64,000 nucleotides of DNA from Valencia hispanica (lineage: Eukaryota; Chordata; Actinopteri; Cyprinodontiformes; Valenciidae): contig OY747702.1 of NCBI GenBank assembly GCA_963556495.2, positions 40,468,180-40,532,179 on the forward strand, in the 5' to 3' direction. The notes below the pieces were generated by a model. The model searched no databases, was not told the DNA's origin, and saw nothing but the letters and a program-made list of their open reading frames with translations. Positions within the stretch are counted from its first letter, which is position 1; every line of letters begins with the position of its first letter. A program made the position numbers and the translations under genes. Below, in pieces: positions 33,746 to 44,715 of this stretch.

Positions 33746-35040
33746 TTAGACAGCTCAAGTCCATGTATCATTCAAATACACGATAAGTATAGATGAATGA
33801 CTTACAGTTCGTTTTTTTAAAGGATTCATTTTTTCAAACACCTTACTAATACCGTATATTAGCTATTGATCTATGGCAAGTCAAGTCCTCATAGTCCACA
33901 TTTCATTTCCTTGATGGGCATTTTCACCAAAGCTATTTTGAAAGCACAAAGAAAAACTGGTTTGTTGAGAAGCATTTATGATCTGCAGAACCTGATTTGA
34001 AGTGTACTGTTTTTATTGTCTTAGTCTTTTACAAGATAATGTATACACAACAAAAAATGCTGACGAAACGAAGCTTGTAAGTTTTTTACTCATCTATAAA
34101 AGTCTACTGATCAGCTCAACAAGTAGGACCAGGAGAATGGTCATCATTCTTCATCTGATATTAAAATTTGATGATTTAAAAAATTTAATTGTGAGAAAAA
34201 GCAAAAACTGGTAAATAAAAACATTTAGCTAAAAAACTATGTATAAATGTAAATTAGTTTCTTCATGTATAATAATTATTCTTGCTTGATAACCTTTAAT
34301 AATCTCCAAATCACTTTCTGTTGTTTGTACATTGACCAAGCAAGATTATTTTTCCACTTTTCTCTCAGCGGACCTTTTTATGGCCTATTGTGCTCCAGTA
34401 ATTTAGTCTTTTTATTTCCTTTACTCTTCAGTTCTTTATACCATCCTCTGTCTCTTCTCATTGTCAGTCATTCTCTGAGTCCCCCCCCTTCTTAAATGTG
34501 TTCTCTTCTTCCTCACCTCTCGGTCTATATTTAGCTCTCTTCCTCCACGCTCTCACCCTTCGTCTTCCTCCGACGCTCCATTTTTCTCTCTCATTTTTTC
34601 TTGTAACTCAACAGTTTTGCCCTCATCCTGAATCCATCCCTTCTGTGCCGTCATGTTTCCGCTATACAGTTTTTATTTCTTTGTTCCATTCCCACTTTCC
34701 TGCATCCAAAATGTCTCCTCTTTGTTTACGTGTATAACATTCTTTATGTGTTCTCAAATTGTCCGTTTTTCACTGATCTTTTCTATCTTTCTTGATCACA
34801 CTTTGCAACCCATAGCTTGACTTTTTGTCTTTATTTTATTCTAACCCTTTAAATGATTTAAATTTTTTTCCTAAGATTTTGTTTTTGCTTTCCTTCATTT
34901 TATTTGCTTTCTCTTCATAACTGCTTAGTATTCCAAAGCAGATATGCCTCCACATGCTTTTTTTGCTGGTTGTTTTGAATCCTTCCTCAGTGCAACTTTA
35001 TTCATGCTGTCCATTAACATTGTTCTAACTTACGGACTCC
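33746..35040. other. unassigned AT-rich and pyrimidine-rich DNA
   Basis: 34340-34740 is T/C-rich on the plus strand and leaves Leu/Ser/Phe-rich frames open by composition. No gene signal. Confidence 0.4.
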
Positions 35041-35046
35041 ACAAAG

Positions 35047-35156
<110 letters not shown>

Positions 35157-35159
35157 GAG

Positions 35160-35745
35160 TCATATCTGCAAATATATAGATATGTAGATTTCCCCTGCTT
35201 ATATTTTATATGTTATATTTTTATTTGTAGCTTTTGACCAGAAATGTATCATAAAAGCTTTACTACACTTGAACGTGAGCAGATTTTTGAAGAGGTCACC
35301 TATACTATGATGATATTCAGTAGTATTTAATTTCATTCATTTTAATTAATATTCAATCTGAACAAATAGAACAGAGAATCCACATTGTGCCATCACACAT
35401 CGAGCAGAGCCTAGTTATGAACATTATACCTGGTGTGGCCTGAACGCTCTGGATGGAGCTGAACTGCTCTCTCCTTGCCTCCATAACTCTTCAACACGCT
35501 GTCAGCTCCCGGTTAACGAGATGCATTGAGTACAGTGTCCAGGTCTGAGAGGATGCTCAGATCCTCTCATGGGTATCTTTTTTTTAATTGATTCAGTTAC
35601 CTGTACTCCATGCGTAAAGTTGAAAATGTCTGCTTGTCTGCACCAAGTGGTCAGGGTTGTGAATACTAATCTGTCATTTTGACCGATGGCTTTCAGATTT
35701 TCCCATCTCCGTTATAAAAACCCTGTGAAATATGGAAGATATTCA
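35160..35745. other. unassigned
   Basis: A GC-richer piece (35395-35570) sits in AT-rich DNA. No element or coding motif. Confidence 0.3.
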
Positions 35746-35749
35746 TTAA

Positions 35750-36675
35750 AGAGTAACTAAACCCCAAAACAACTTTTTTTTGCTTCTAAACTGTATACAT
35801 GGGTATTTACCAATGCAGTCTTTAAGTTTCTGGGGATTTTTTTACATTTTGGTGTAAACCTGTTTAATTCTACACTTTTTGGTCTAACAACGTCTTAGTG
35901 CTGCCCTCTTAGGGTCGAACTGTGACTACTGCATTTGAATTTTGTGATTGGTGGAGAGCGGTACATCTCTACGTCACAGGCATTGACTGCGTCACAGCAG
36001 CCATGGTCTCACAGACACGCCCCGTGGGTTTGGGTATAAAATTATCAGACATACCGGCCCCGTGGCGAGTTTGGAGTGGGATTGCGTTTTTCAGGTTACC
36101 ATTAATATCACATTAGCACTTAGCATAGCTAACATACTGTTTTGAACGTTAGACTGGACCCATCCTGTCTCTCTCTCCCTCAGCAGCAGCGGCAGCCTCG
36201 GACAGCACTGACTCAGCGCCCCGAGCCAGCGGCTCGAATTGATACGGCTCGGGGCCGCTGGGCTCCATAAAGCCTCCCTCTACTCTACTATCTCCGGTGA
36301 CGACAAAGGAGATCCACTGGCTCAAGGCGCCGACCCAGCGCCGCCCGAGCTTGGTGCTGCTGAGGCAGAGGGAGACTGGATGAGTCCAGTCTCTGAGTGG
36401 TGATGCTAACATAGGCTAACGTTCAAAACAGATGAATGTTGATCAGATCGATCAGTCGCAAAACTGCCAACGTCGCTTTGGTCACTGTCCATGTTTCAGT
36501 GTCAGATTAAGCGAGCTGTCACTGTCCTCCTGAACACACCCCCACATTCCCTCTTCCGCTTTTCCTCAACACTTGGCCATACCCCTCCGTTCTTCCTGGC
36601 ACCGCCCACTTTGTAGAATTTTTTTAATGTTGTCTGGGGGCGGGGTTATGATTTTTCAGGGGGTTCAGTTACACT
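35750..36675. mobile_element. non-autonomous DNA transposon with TTAA duplications (piggyBac-type)
   Basis: Left end AGAGTAACTAAACCCC, right end (reverse complement) AGTGTAACTGAACCCC, 14 of 16 identical. Both ends abut TTAA (35746-35749 and 36676-36679), the target used by piggyBac elements. The 926 base body is non-coding. An inner inverted pair TGTTTTGAACGTTAG (near 36138 and 36418) brackets a GC-rich centre. Confidence 0.7.
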
Positions 36676-36679
36676 TTAA

Positions 36680-37060
36680 ACACAGCCCCTGCGTGCGTGC
36701 ATCAGCATGGTCTGAAAATGTTGTAACTTGAGGCTGGAAGTAATCCTGACTGTTGTCCAGCTTAAATGTATCACCATGGTCCGTGGCAAATATTGAACAA
36801 TAGGAAGTCAGGAACAATGGAATCCCACCAGTATCTGGATCAAAGGTGGGTCTAGATTACAGACGATTCCCGCATCAATACCTGCCGTAACAGCAGAAAT
36901 AATTGGCAGAAACAATATCACGTTTCTAAAGCTGTTGTTAAATAGGAAAACAATATAACCAGTGCTAAGGAGACCTACATGATGTAGCAAACAATGGCTA
37001 AAAACATTATGTGATGCTGCATATTTACCTTTCACTGCAAACGTAGTGGTGCTCTCTGCA
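36680..37060. other. unassigned
   Basis: No coding or repeat signal seen. Confidence 0.35.
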
Positions 37061-37064
37061 TCTT

Positions 37065-37402
37065 AAACAGATGTTGACGGTGCGCCAAGAACATGTTATG
37101 GACACATCTTTGCAAACTTAGCAAAGTGTGGAAGTACAAAAACAGCACTTGTAAAAAAACTATGAGCTACTCTGTTGTTAAAACCTCTCTCTGTTTGTGC
37201 TTCCTGTTTTCGTCTCCACATGTGGGCGTATAAACTTTGCGCTGCCTCACTTTAGATGACGTTATGACGCAACGCCAACCAGGCTCTGAGTCAGTGGAAA
37301 AGCAACCGGTTCTTTGAAAGAACCAGTTAAGAACCGACTAAGCACAGGCTCTGGCACCAGCGTGGAACTAGCACCAGGTTCTTTTCAGTGGAACAGCCCT
37401 AA
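37065..37402 (-). repeat. end of a fish DNA-element repeat (GGTTCTTT/AACCAGTT type)
   Basis: Minus strand from 37402: AGGGCTGTTCCACTGAAAAG, AACCTGGTGCTAGTTCC, AACTGGTTCTTTCAAAGAAC then GGTTGGCGTTGCGTCATAAC. I recognise this as a dispersed non-autonomous (hAT-like) repeat of teleosts. The opposite end was not located. Confidence 0.4.
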
Positions 37403-37404
37403 CA

Positions 37405-38400
37405 GTGTTGTTGAGGATGGTAGGGGGAAGGAGTGTGTTCTCCGGAAGTTCGCCATCATCTCAACAGTGTTAAGCTTCAGGTAATTCTGACCTCATCAGT
37501 GGACCAGCCGATCCACCTTCTGTCTGAATGCAGACTCGTCATAGCCTGGATCAAACAGGTGACTGTGGGGTCATCTGCAAACTTCAGGAGTTTCACCGAT
37601 GGGTTAGCTGAGGTGAAAACATTTGTGTACAGTATACCTGTCAGTTTTGGATTTGAAAATAAAGGAATTGTTTGGGTGTGAGCCATTCCACCATTCCAAC
37701 CAAGCTGTAGTATTAACAAAAATTCCCACTCTCACATCTGCCAAAGAGTGTCTCACATCTGCCACTTTTGCAGCACATAAGACAATGAACTCATGTGCTT
37801 CAAATTTGTATCTATTTAATAGTGGGTATTGTAGTGACCTCAAACATTTGCATATTTCACACTGTAATGTTCGAGTTTGAATGTTTGAGCTACACCCACC
37901 ACACTGGCAGACATGGTAGTGTCTCAGATAGAACATTGTTAAAACATGTAGGACAACATACTCATGCTGCGGATCTATATCTATTTATAATGGCTATATG
38001 CTAGTATGTATTGTCTCACATGTATATAGTGTTCCTTACTGACCATGTTGGTCCTTAGGTTTTCGCTTCTTAAATTTAGTCCAAAAAAATTCATTTTAAA
38101 AGTAGATGTTCTCTATTTAGAGCTGTAGGGAATATTTATTATTTTAATTGTTAGGAAAAGCTTCCTAGAACATAGAACAATGTATGAGAGGAAGCACACA
38201 GACAAGTACTTGTATTTAAATGCAAGGGGAAAGAAGCTCACACTTCCTCCAATTAACTACTCAGTCCCTTTGCCTTTTATTACAATACAGAGGTTATAGG
38301 CGTATACATTTTGCTCACCAAATAAGGGAAGGAACATTATCTTACAAGCTGTTGTTGCAAGACGCAAGATTACACAGTCTATCGGGCTTCAAAAAGCGGA
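37405..38400. other. unassigned
   Basis: AT-rich DNA. The peptide-length frames near 37604-37936 on the minus strand have no motif. Confidence 0.35.
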
Positions 38401-38401
38401 A

Positions 38402-38452
38402 ACTGGGTGCAGGTTCCCACTGGGTGCAGGTTCAAACTGGGTGCATGTTTCA
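38402..38452. repeat. three tandem 17-base units
   Basis: Units ACTGGGTGCAGGTTCCC, ACTGGGTGCAGGTTCAA and ACTGGGTGCATGTTTCA occupy 38402-38418, 38419-38435 and 38436-38452. Confidence 0.9.
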
Positions 38453-38459
38453 TTAGCTT

Positions 38460-39485
38460 TTTTAACCTCTTTCCTGTTCAACCGCACTATTTTAAGCTTA
38501 CAGAGAATTAAACACTTCTTGAACATAAAGCAAGGTGAGTAACAATCTATGGATTACGTCCTGATTATTATTATTAGTATTATTTTGCAACTTGGCTGCT
38601 TTTGACATTCACCTTTGCCTAAATATATACATCAGTCTGAAATTGCAAATTTGGTGGCAAGTAGCTGCTAGTTTAGTAGCACTAATGCTATAGAGCTGTA
38701 ACCAGACTAGCGCTAAATATCTATGCATGAATGCACGCCTGTAATGAGGTTAGTTGCTACACAGAATCAAAACTTTTTTCAGATGTTATGATGGTGGTAC
38801 GTGTGTAGGTAGGACACACACGTCCAACATGGGTTAACCCCTTACCCTAACCCATATTGTCCTTATATTATGTGTCAGCAGGGTGCGATTTGTGAAAAAA
38901 CCAGAGAGGGGGATAATTTTGAGAAACATTTTCATTCAGAAAAATGACCACAACATCGGGCCAGTTTAACAGGCCATATGAAAATTATTGTCCAGTGTGT
39001 AAACTAGGTCCATTTCAAACTCGAACTGCACCAGTGTATTTGGAGACGATTTTCATGTTGGTGTGTCCAAAGCATGATCCTGCGACTTCTGTGGGGGTTT
39101 TTTCCTCCTCACATACAACCGGCGCGCTTTCTCTGAATCTGTGCTGCTCTTATTGTGAGTGGATTATGGCAAGCCGTTTTGACATTTATTCAAAGTGCAC
39201 TCCTCTCTCTTGTTCCTTTGGTAGATCTCCACAATAGATTCTTCCTAGTCTAAATGGCATTCCAACCTGTAAGAATTTAATTTAAAGATATTCTCAATCA
39301 CATTTTTGCTTGCAGAAACTGAATTTCAAGATGTTTAAGATTTTAATTGTACTATAGTAAAAACTAAGTTTTAGATATTTACAAATCTTTCCAAAATGTA
39401 AGTGGCTGTTTTAACATATATATTAACTTGAATGAATAGGTATTTCTGATTATCTTTAATACAATTCTTTCTGGTTAAAACTAAT
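38460..39485. other. unassigned
   Basis: The plus-strand frame 38944-39237 (97 codons) contains Cys pairs (CPVCKLG, CSYCEW) but no domain that I recognise. No promoter or splice context is evident. Confidence 0.3.
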
Positions 39486-39489
39486 TTGA

Positions 39490-39628
39490 TAATGACTTGA
39501 CTTGTGACTTGACTTGACTTGCTTGATCCTCCTTAAAGATGACTTGGGATTTACTTGAGACTTGAGGGCTAAGACTTGCGACTTACTTGAGACTTGCATG
39601 TATGGGACTTACTCCCATCTCTGGCAAT
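39490..39628. mobile_element. fragment of an ACTTGAG-rich MITE
   Basis: Repeated ACTTGAG/ACTTG motifs end in GGGACTTACTCCCATCTCTG; the reverse complement CAGAGATGGGAGTAAGTCCC is a terminus known from fish hAT-like MITEs. A related piece is at 56235-56345. Confidence 0.5.
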
Positions 39629-39639
39629 ATCACATAAAT

Positions 39640-40245
39640 CAATGATAACTTATATACAATTTTTCCAACAATTATTATTATCAGTAAATCAATCAGAGTG
39701 TTAAATGAGTCGTTGATTAGTCAATGATTTTATTCCTGGCCTGCTTTCTGCAGCAGCTCATTATGTTCTGCATTTATGAAAATGCTATATTATCACTTCT
39801 TTTGTAGATGATTTTAATGAATGATAAAATGAGAAAGAAATAACTTTCATTTGTCAAAATTATTCATGGGTTTTATTTATTTATTTTGATGTCTATCTTT
39901 GACCCCCATGTTGTGTGTCTGTCGCTCAGTCTAGGCCCTGCCCCATAGCCCTGCTTTTATTTTGGTGTGACACCCCAAGATCATTACTGGCCCCCTTTAA
40001 AAACTTCCTAGATACACCCCTGCTCAGTAGTCGTCAGGAAGCATTTTTAAGTCTATATAAAAATTATTATTTGTGCATTATGACCTATAATCATTTTATA
40101 TATGAAATACTTAATTAAACTAGTTTCGGGGTTAAACACAGCGGGTCTGACACACATTAATAAACAAATATTAATTCAAACTCTCAGAGTCTTTGTTTCT
40201 TTCAGATTTTTTTTCTCCTTTGTTTCGCTTGTTCTGGTGCTGAAT
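39640..40245. other. unassigned
   Basis: No coding or repeat signal. 39900-40025 resembles a short repeat fragment but was not classified. Confidence 0.3.
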
Positions 40246-40379
40246 ATCTCCCTATAGAGCTCCGGGAGTTGACGTCACTTCTCCCAGCATGCAACAGTTA
40301 AAATCGACTGGGCGCCATTGTGGCAGGCAGTCTCCCACCGTCGTTATTTGCAGCTAATCCAAACTTAGAAACGGTAAAT

Positions 40380-40560
40380 ATGGTGGATACCTGTTGCACC
40401 CCAGGATGCCATGACAGACATGGATGAGATAAGGGAGAAACGTTCTGTAGGATTACCAAGGATCCAGAACGCAGAGAACGACGGATCATTGCCATGAAAC
40501 GCGCTAGCGATCAGGCAGAAATGAAGCCGTTTCATTTAGTCTTTGGGAGTGATTCACCGG
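40380..40560 (+). pseudogene. THAP zinc-finger exon with one in-frame stop
   Basis: The frame starts ATG at 40380 and reads MVDTCCTPGCHDRHG, a stop, then DKGETFCRITKDPERRERRI and AMKRASDQ. The C-x3-C pair, the F-x-R-I-x-K-D spacing and the basic helix are the first half of a THAP domain (C2CH zinc finger, sequence-specific DNA binding). The second Cys/His pair should be in a later exon. A donor-like GTAATT follows at 40560. The stop (TGA at codon 16) makes it a pseudogene. It lies 115 bases inside the left terminal repeat. Confidence 0.7.
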
Positions 40561-41244
40561 TAATTCACATTTATTACCATTTGTTTGATAACTGCGCTTG
40601 TATCATTAAGTAATGCAAATTGACAGCAGCTCTCTGTTTCACAATGATGCCTTTAGAAATAAAAATACTTTAATTATTTCCTGAGATTAATGAACACACA
40701 ACATGTTGCACACAGACATAACCTAGCTACTGCCTGTTGCTCGGTAACTAAAATCAGTACAGGTCTCCCTCCCGGTGACAACAACGCAATCCTGTGCAGG
40801 AAGATTCCAGATCTGGATCCCGATAACAAACCCCGATTGTGTCCATTTATGTCCCTCCAGACTTTAATATACTTTAAGCGATGCTCCGGAGTAGGACGAG
40901 GGAAAATGGATCAGGAAATTGTATAATACTCTAACATCCACTTGTGCTCCCACCACAATTTCCTCATAATCAGTGTTTCTGAACGGACTATTATTTAAAT
41001 CACTCCATTCCACTTTCTTATACATTCATATTTTCTTTCTGTGAAGATGTTGCAGCATTCTTAGCAGTGGATATGTCGAGGTTTTAAAAGACTCGTAGTC
41101 CGCTGCAAACACGTTCAGGGCAGACTCATGCATGTTGCGGGTATCCGTTTAAAGATGAAAAAATACAAAAATTAAATTTCAAGGGTCTGGCAGAAGTTTC
41201 TTTAGGCTACTACAGGTGAAAAAATATTTATTTCATATTTGTTT

Positions 41245-41606
41245 GTTTAAGACTCTAAAAGAGAATCGTGTTGATTGATATGTGTTTATGTAAGGAGAAT
41301 ACCAGAATATTCAGCGCAAAACTGACAGCGGAATGTTCTCGTTACCTAGGCATCCTGCGCTGCCAGAGAGAGATTTTTCTGAAATTTATGAAAACTAAAA
41401 TTTATTTGATGCAGAGATCAATAAGCAGAAATGAAAAATTGACCCCAGTCAATAGCAAATCCCGCTGCAGTAAAGTCTGTCTGGCAGCGCTGGATGCCTA
41501 GATAGCGAGAATATTCCGCTGTCAGCGCAAAGTTGGAGGAATATTCTGGCATGCTCTTTCCACATATCACAATATATCAACACAATCCTCTTTGGGAGTC
41601 TTAAAC
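41245..41606. repeat. core of a large imperfect palindrome
   Basis: The 45-base segment 41322-41366 and the reverse complement of 41481-41525 match at 41 positions. GTTTAAGACTC at 41245 mirrors GAGTCTTAAAC ending at 41606. Weaker symmetry continues outward to about 41110 and 41755 (GTTGCGGGTATCCG mirrored by CGGGTACCCGC). Spacer is about 110 bases. Confidence 0.85.
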
Positions 41607-41869
41607 AAAATATTAAAAACAATTATTTGTCACTCGCAAACCGCCCGCATTAAAGAAACTTCCTCCCGGACCCGTGAAATTTAATTTCAAAACTTTATGA
41701 TGTAAAAACCTTATGCGGGTACCCGCCCTGTTGCAGGACTCTGAACTGTGAGTTAAAGTTTCTCCACACAGAACTGCTAGGGTTGCGAAGAGAATGCGTT
41801 TTATTGTTGCACATATTCTTCTGGGGCGAGTATATAGCCAGCATTGTTCTTTGTGCTATGATGTGGATC

Positions 41870-42157
41870 TTAATGAACGCTGTTGTGAGAGTTTCTCAGG
41901 TCCGGTAAAAGGTCCGCTCTGACCGCTTCTGAAGTTTTTAAAAATATCCCAGGGGCATGGTAAGGGTCGAATATGTTTAATCTTTTCAATTTCCCGGTAT
42001 AGACAATAATATCTTCTGTTTTAAAATGGGAAGTAAACTCCGACGGAGTAAAATCACAGCTGGCTACGTTCATTTTGATAACGTTCATGCCTGCCAAAAT
42101 GGCGCCTTCGCTCTGAGAGTCACGTGACGTCCGGAGCTCTATACTGTAGTTGATCAA
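41870..42157 (-). other. 95-codon minus-strand frame at the right end of the THAP element
   Basis: Reading inward from the right terminal repeat, the frame contains MNVASCDFTPSEFTSHFKTE, DIIVYTGKLKRLNIFDPYHA and LLPDLRNSHNSVH. No family recognised. It has no stops and a protein-like composition, and points toward the THAP exon on the other arm. It may be an exon of the element's own gene or an accidental frame. Confidence 0.3.
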
Positions 42158-42649
42158 AGGGGAGACGCAGATGGATGCAACATCTCTTATTTATGTTATT
42201 TTTTTAATGACAATATATTGGCAAGGTTAGGAGAAGCAAGTCGGTCAAAATGTCCTATAATTTTAAGTTTTGTGCCGGACAATTTCTTACTTATGTTATT
42301 CATTTCCAACATGTTTTACACTACCACTTGTCAACCATTAACTCACTATAATCAAATGATCAAATGTGATCTGCCTACCTTTGTTGACATACAGATGCTG
42401 CGGCCCATCCTATTATTTTTTGTTTGGCAGAAATAACTTCTCCTTCATCAGGTGCATCTATCTCTTTGCTGTTCCTGCTCTCGGTGCTAGCCACACATGA
42501 ACTGCCACTCAGGCTACTGCAGGTGGCAGTTCTCGCAAGGCTAGTGAGAATTTAGTTTAGAGAGGCAGAGGACTTTTTTAATGATATTAAAATACAGGAA
42601 ATTTACGGGATAAAATTAATACAAGAAGAAGGCGATAAAGAGGGGTAAA

Positions 42650-42930
42650 ATATGGGAGTTTCCCAGCCAAAATGGGAGACTTGACAGCTATGGTGTACAA
42701 GGAGAGGATGTGTGAGGAGAGAACACCCCACTGGGGGGCACCGGTGCTGATTATTCTCTCTTCACTATTCCGAGTCTCACCTGCTGCTGTTGGTGAATCA
42801 GGGGGCTGGTAATCCACTGACACGTGGGGGCCGGCACTGTGAGCTTCTGGTTGAGAATATCTGGGTTGATGATGTTTAAGGTCAAACTGAAGTCCACAAA
42901 CAGATTTCTGGCGGGGGAAGGTAAGGTGGT
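42650..42930 (-). pseudogene. LINE reverse-transcriptase fragment (Rex1/CR1-like)
   Basis: Minus strand, in broken frames: LFVDFSLTLNIINPDIL (RT catalytic block), then LTVPAPTCQWITS, and ISTGAPQWGVLSSHILSLYT, equivalent to the TGAPQGCVLSPLLFSLYT block of CR1/Rex1-type RTs. A separate plus-strand piece at 43005-43060 (LHxLPDIAKIKF) looks like a C-terminal LINE motif, perhaps from another insertion. Confidence 0.65.
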
Positions 42931-43168
42931 GCAGGTTGAAGTGTAGTCCCAACATTATTGTCCAGAAGGTAGCAAAGCATCTGGTGTTCCACCAGCCAAA
43001 AGAGATTAATGTTCCTCCACTACTCATTGATCTCCACTGACTCCCTGACATTGCCAAAATCAAATTCAATTCTCTCCTACTTTTCAGAAGATTGGCGCTA
43101 GCCTCAACAACATTCAAGAACCCTGTGAAGGCTCAACACCTTCTCTGCAAACACCTCAAAGGAATCTA

Positions 43169-44339
43169 CAGGTCCTTCTCAAAAAATTAGCATATTGTGA
43201 TAAAGTTCATTCTTTTCCATAATGTAATGATAAAAATCAAACATTCATATATTTTAGATTCATTGCACACCAACTGAAATATTTCAGGTCTTTTATTGTT
43301 TTAAAACTGATGATTTTGGCATACAGCTCATGAAAACCCAAAATTCCTATCTAAAAAAATTAGCATATCATGAAAAGGTTCTGTTAACGAGCTATTAACC
43401 TAATCATCTGAATCAACTAATTAACTCTAAACACCTGCAAAAGATTCCTGAGGCTTTTAAAAACTCCCAGCCTGGTTCATTACTCAAAACCGCAATCATG
43501 GGTAAGACTGCCGACCTGACTGCTGCCCAGAAGGCCATCATTGACACCCTCAAGCAAGAGGGTAAGACACAGAAAGAAATTTCTGAACGAATAGGCTGTT
43601 CCCAGAGTGCTGTATCAAGGCACCTCAGTGGGAAAGTCGGTGGGAAGGAAAAAGTGTGGCAGAAAACGCTGCAGAACGAGAAGATCTGACCGGACCCTGA
43701 GGAAGATTGTGGAGAAGGACCGTTTCCAGACCTTGGGGGACCTGCGGAAGCAGTGGACTGAGTCTGGAGTAGAAACATCCAGAGCCACCGTGCACAGGCG
43801 TCTGCAGGAAATGAGCTACAAGCCACTTTTGAAACAGAAACAGCGGCAGAAGCGCCTGACCTGGGCTACAGAGAAGCAGCACTGGACTGTTGCTCAGTGG
43901 TCCAAAGTGCTTGCAAGACCCAACACTCTGGATGAGCTTAAGGCCGCTATCGAAGCATCCTGGGCCTCCATAACACCTCAGCAGTGCCACAGGCCGATTG
44001 CCTCCATGCCACGCCGCATTGAAGCAGTCATTTCTGCAAAAGGATTCCCGACCAAGTATTGAGTGCATAACTGAACATAATTATTTGAAGGTTGACTTTT
44101 TTTGTATTAAAAACACTTTTCTTTTATTGGTCGGATGAAATATGCTAATTTTTTGAGATAGGAATTTTGGGTTTTCATGAGATGTATGCCAAAATCATCA
44201 GTTTTAAAACAATAAAAGACCTGAAATATTTCAGTTGGTGTGCAATGAATCTAAAATATATGAAAGTTTAATTTTTATCATTACATTATGGAAAAGAATG
44301 AACTTTATCACAATATGCTAATTTTTTGAGAAGAACCTG
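43169..44339 (+). mobile_element. Tc1-like transposon with complete ends and internal deletion
   Basis: Starts CAGGTCCTTCTCAAAAAATT and ends with AATTTTTTGAGAAGAACCTG, flanked by TA on both sides (43167-43168, 44340-44341). Terminal repeats are about 210 bases and each holds two AAAAATTAGCATAT motifs, the IR/DR arrangement that binds transposase. At 1171 bases it is several hundred bases shorter than an intact copy. Confidence 0.95.
43498..44062 (+). pseudogene. Tc1 transposase, N- and C-terminal parts joined by deletion
   Basis: ATG at 43498 begins MGKTADLTAAQKAIIDTLKQ, then a helix-turn-helix (EISERIGCSQSAVSRHLSG). An apparent one-base insertion near 43684 shifts the frame after LQNEK; the other frame continues SDRTLRKIVEKDRFQTLGDL, TESGVETSRATVHRRLQEM and TEKQHWTVAQWSKVL. 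It then jumps directly to ARPNTLDELKAAIEASWASI and the C-terminus ending PTKY. The DDE catalytic core that should begin just after WSKV is gone, so it could not act even without the frameshift, but the ends might still be moved by another copy's enzyme. Confidence 0.92.
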
Positions 44340-44389
44340 TAATTCCCTCTTACTTGGTATTTCTTCACCTTACTATCTCCTTTAAATAG

Positions 44390-44571
<182 letters not shown>

Positions 44572-44715
44572 ATCCATACATCAATCCTCTTGTTAACATT
44601 TCTTCTGTTTTCATTATCTTTAGCAGTGCAGTTTCAGTTCCTGTTTTTGACACATTTTTAGGTCTTCATCCTCCTTTTCTCCATCTTTGACACATTTTCC
44701 CTACCCTTTCATCTT

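Larger units (their letters stand above)
40253..42143. mobile_element. TIR element carrying a THAP exon and a large internal palindrome (P-element-like?)
   Basis: Perfect 13-base terminal repeats TATAGAGCTCCGG (40253-40265; reverse complement at 42131-42143) are followed by GACGTCAC/ACGTCAC. Further in on each arm lies GCGCCATT-x-TGGCAGGCA (40312-40329 and 42088-42106). Inside are a THAP-domain exon, a ~500-650 base palindrome and a minus-strand frame starting within the right repeat. THAP domains are the DNA-binding part of P-element-type transposases, hence the tentative class. The 8 bp flanks I tried do not match, so exact ends are open. Confidence 0.6.

Noticed and set aside
36149..36412. 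87-codon minus-strand frame
   Set aside because: Falls in the GC-rich centre of the TTAA-flanked non-coding element; no motif.
42587..43117. 176-codon minus-strand frame as one protein
   Set aside because: Only the 42650-42930 part resembles a LINE RT and even there the motifs are spread over different frames.
43413..44068. Minus-strand frames of 137 and 147 codons
   Set aside because: Shadows of the plus-strand Tc1 transposase gene.
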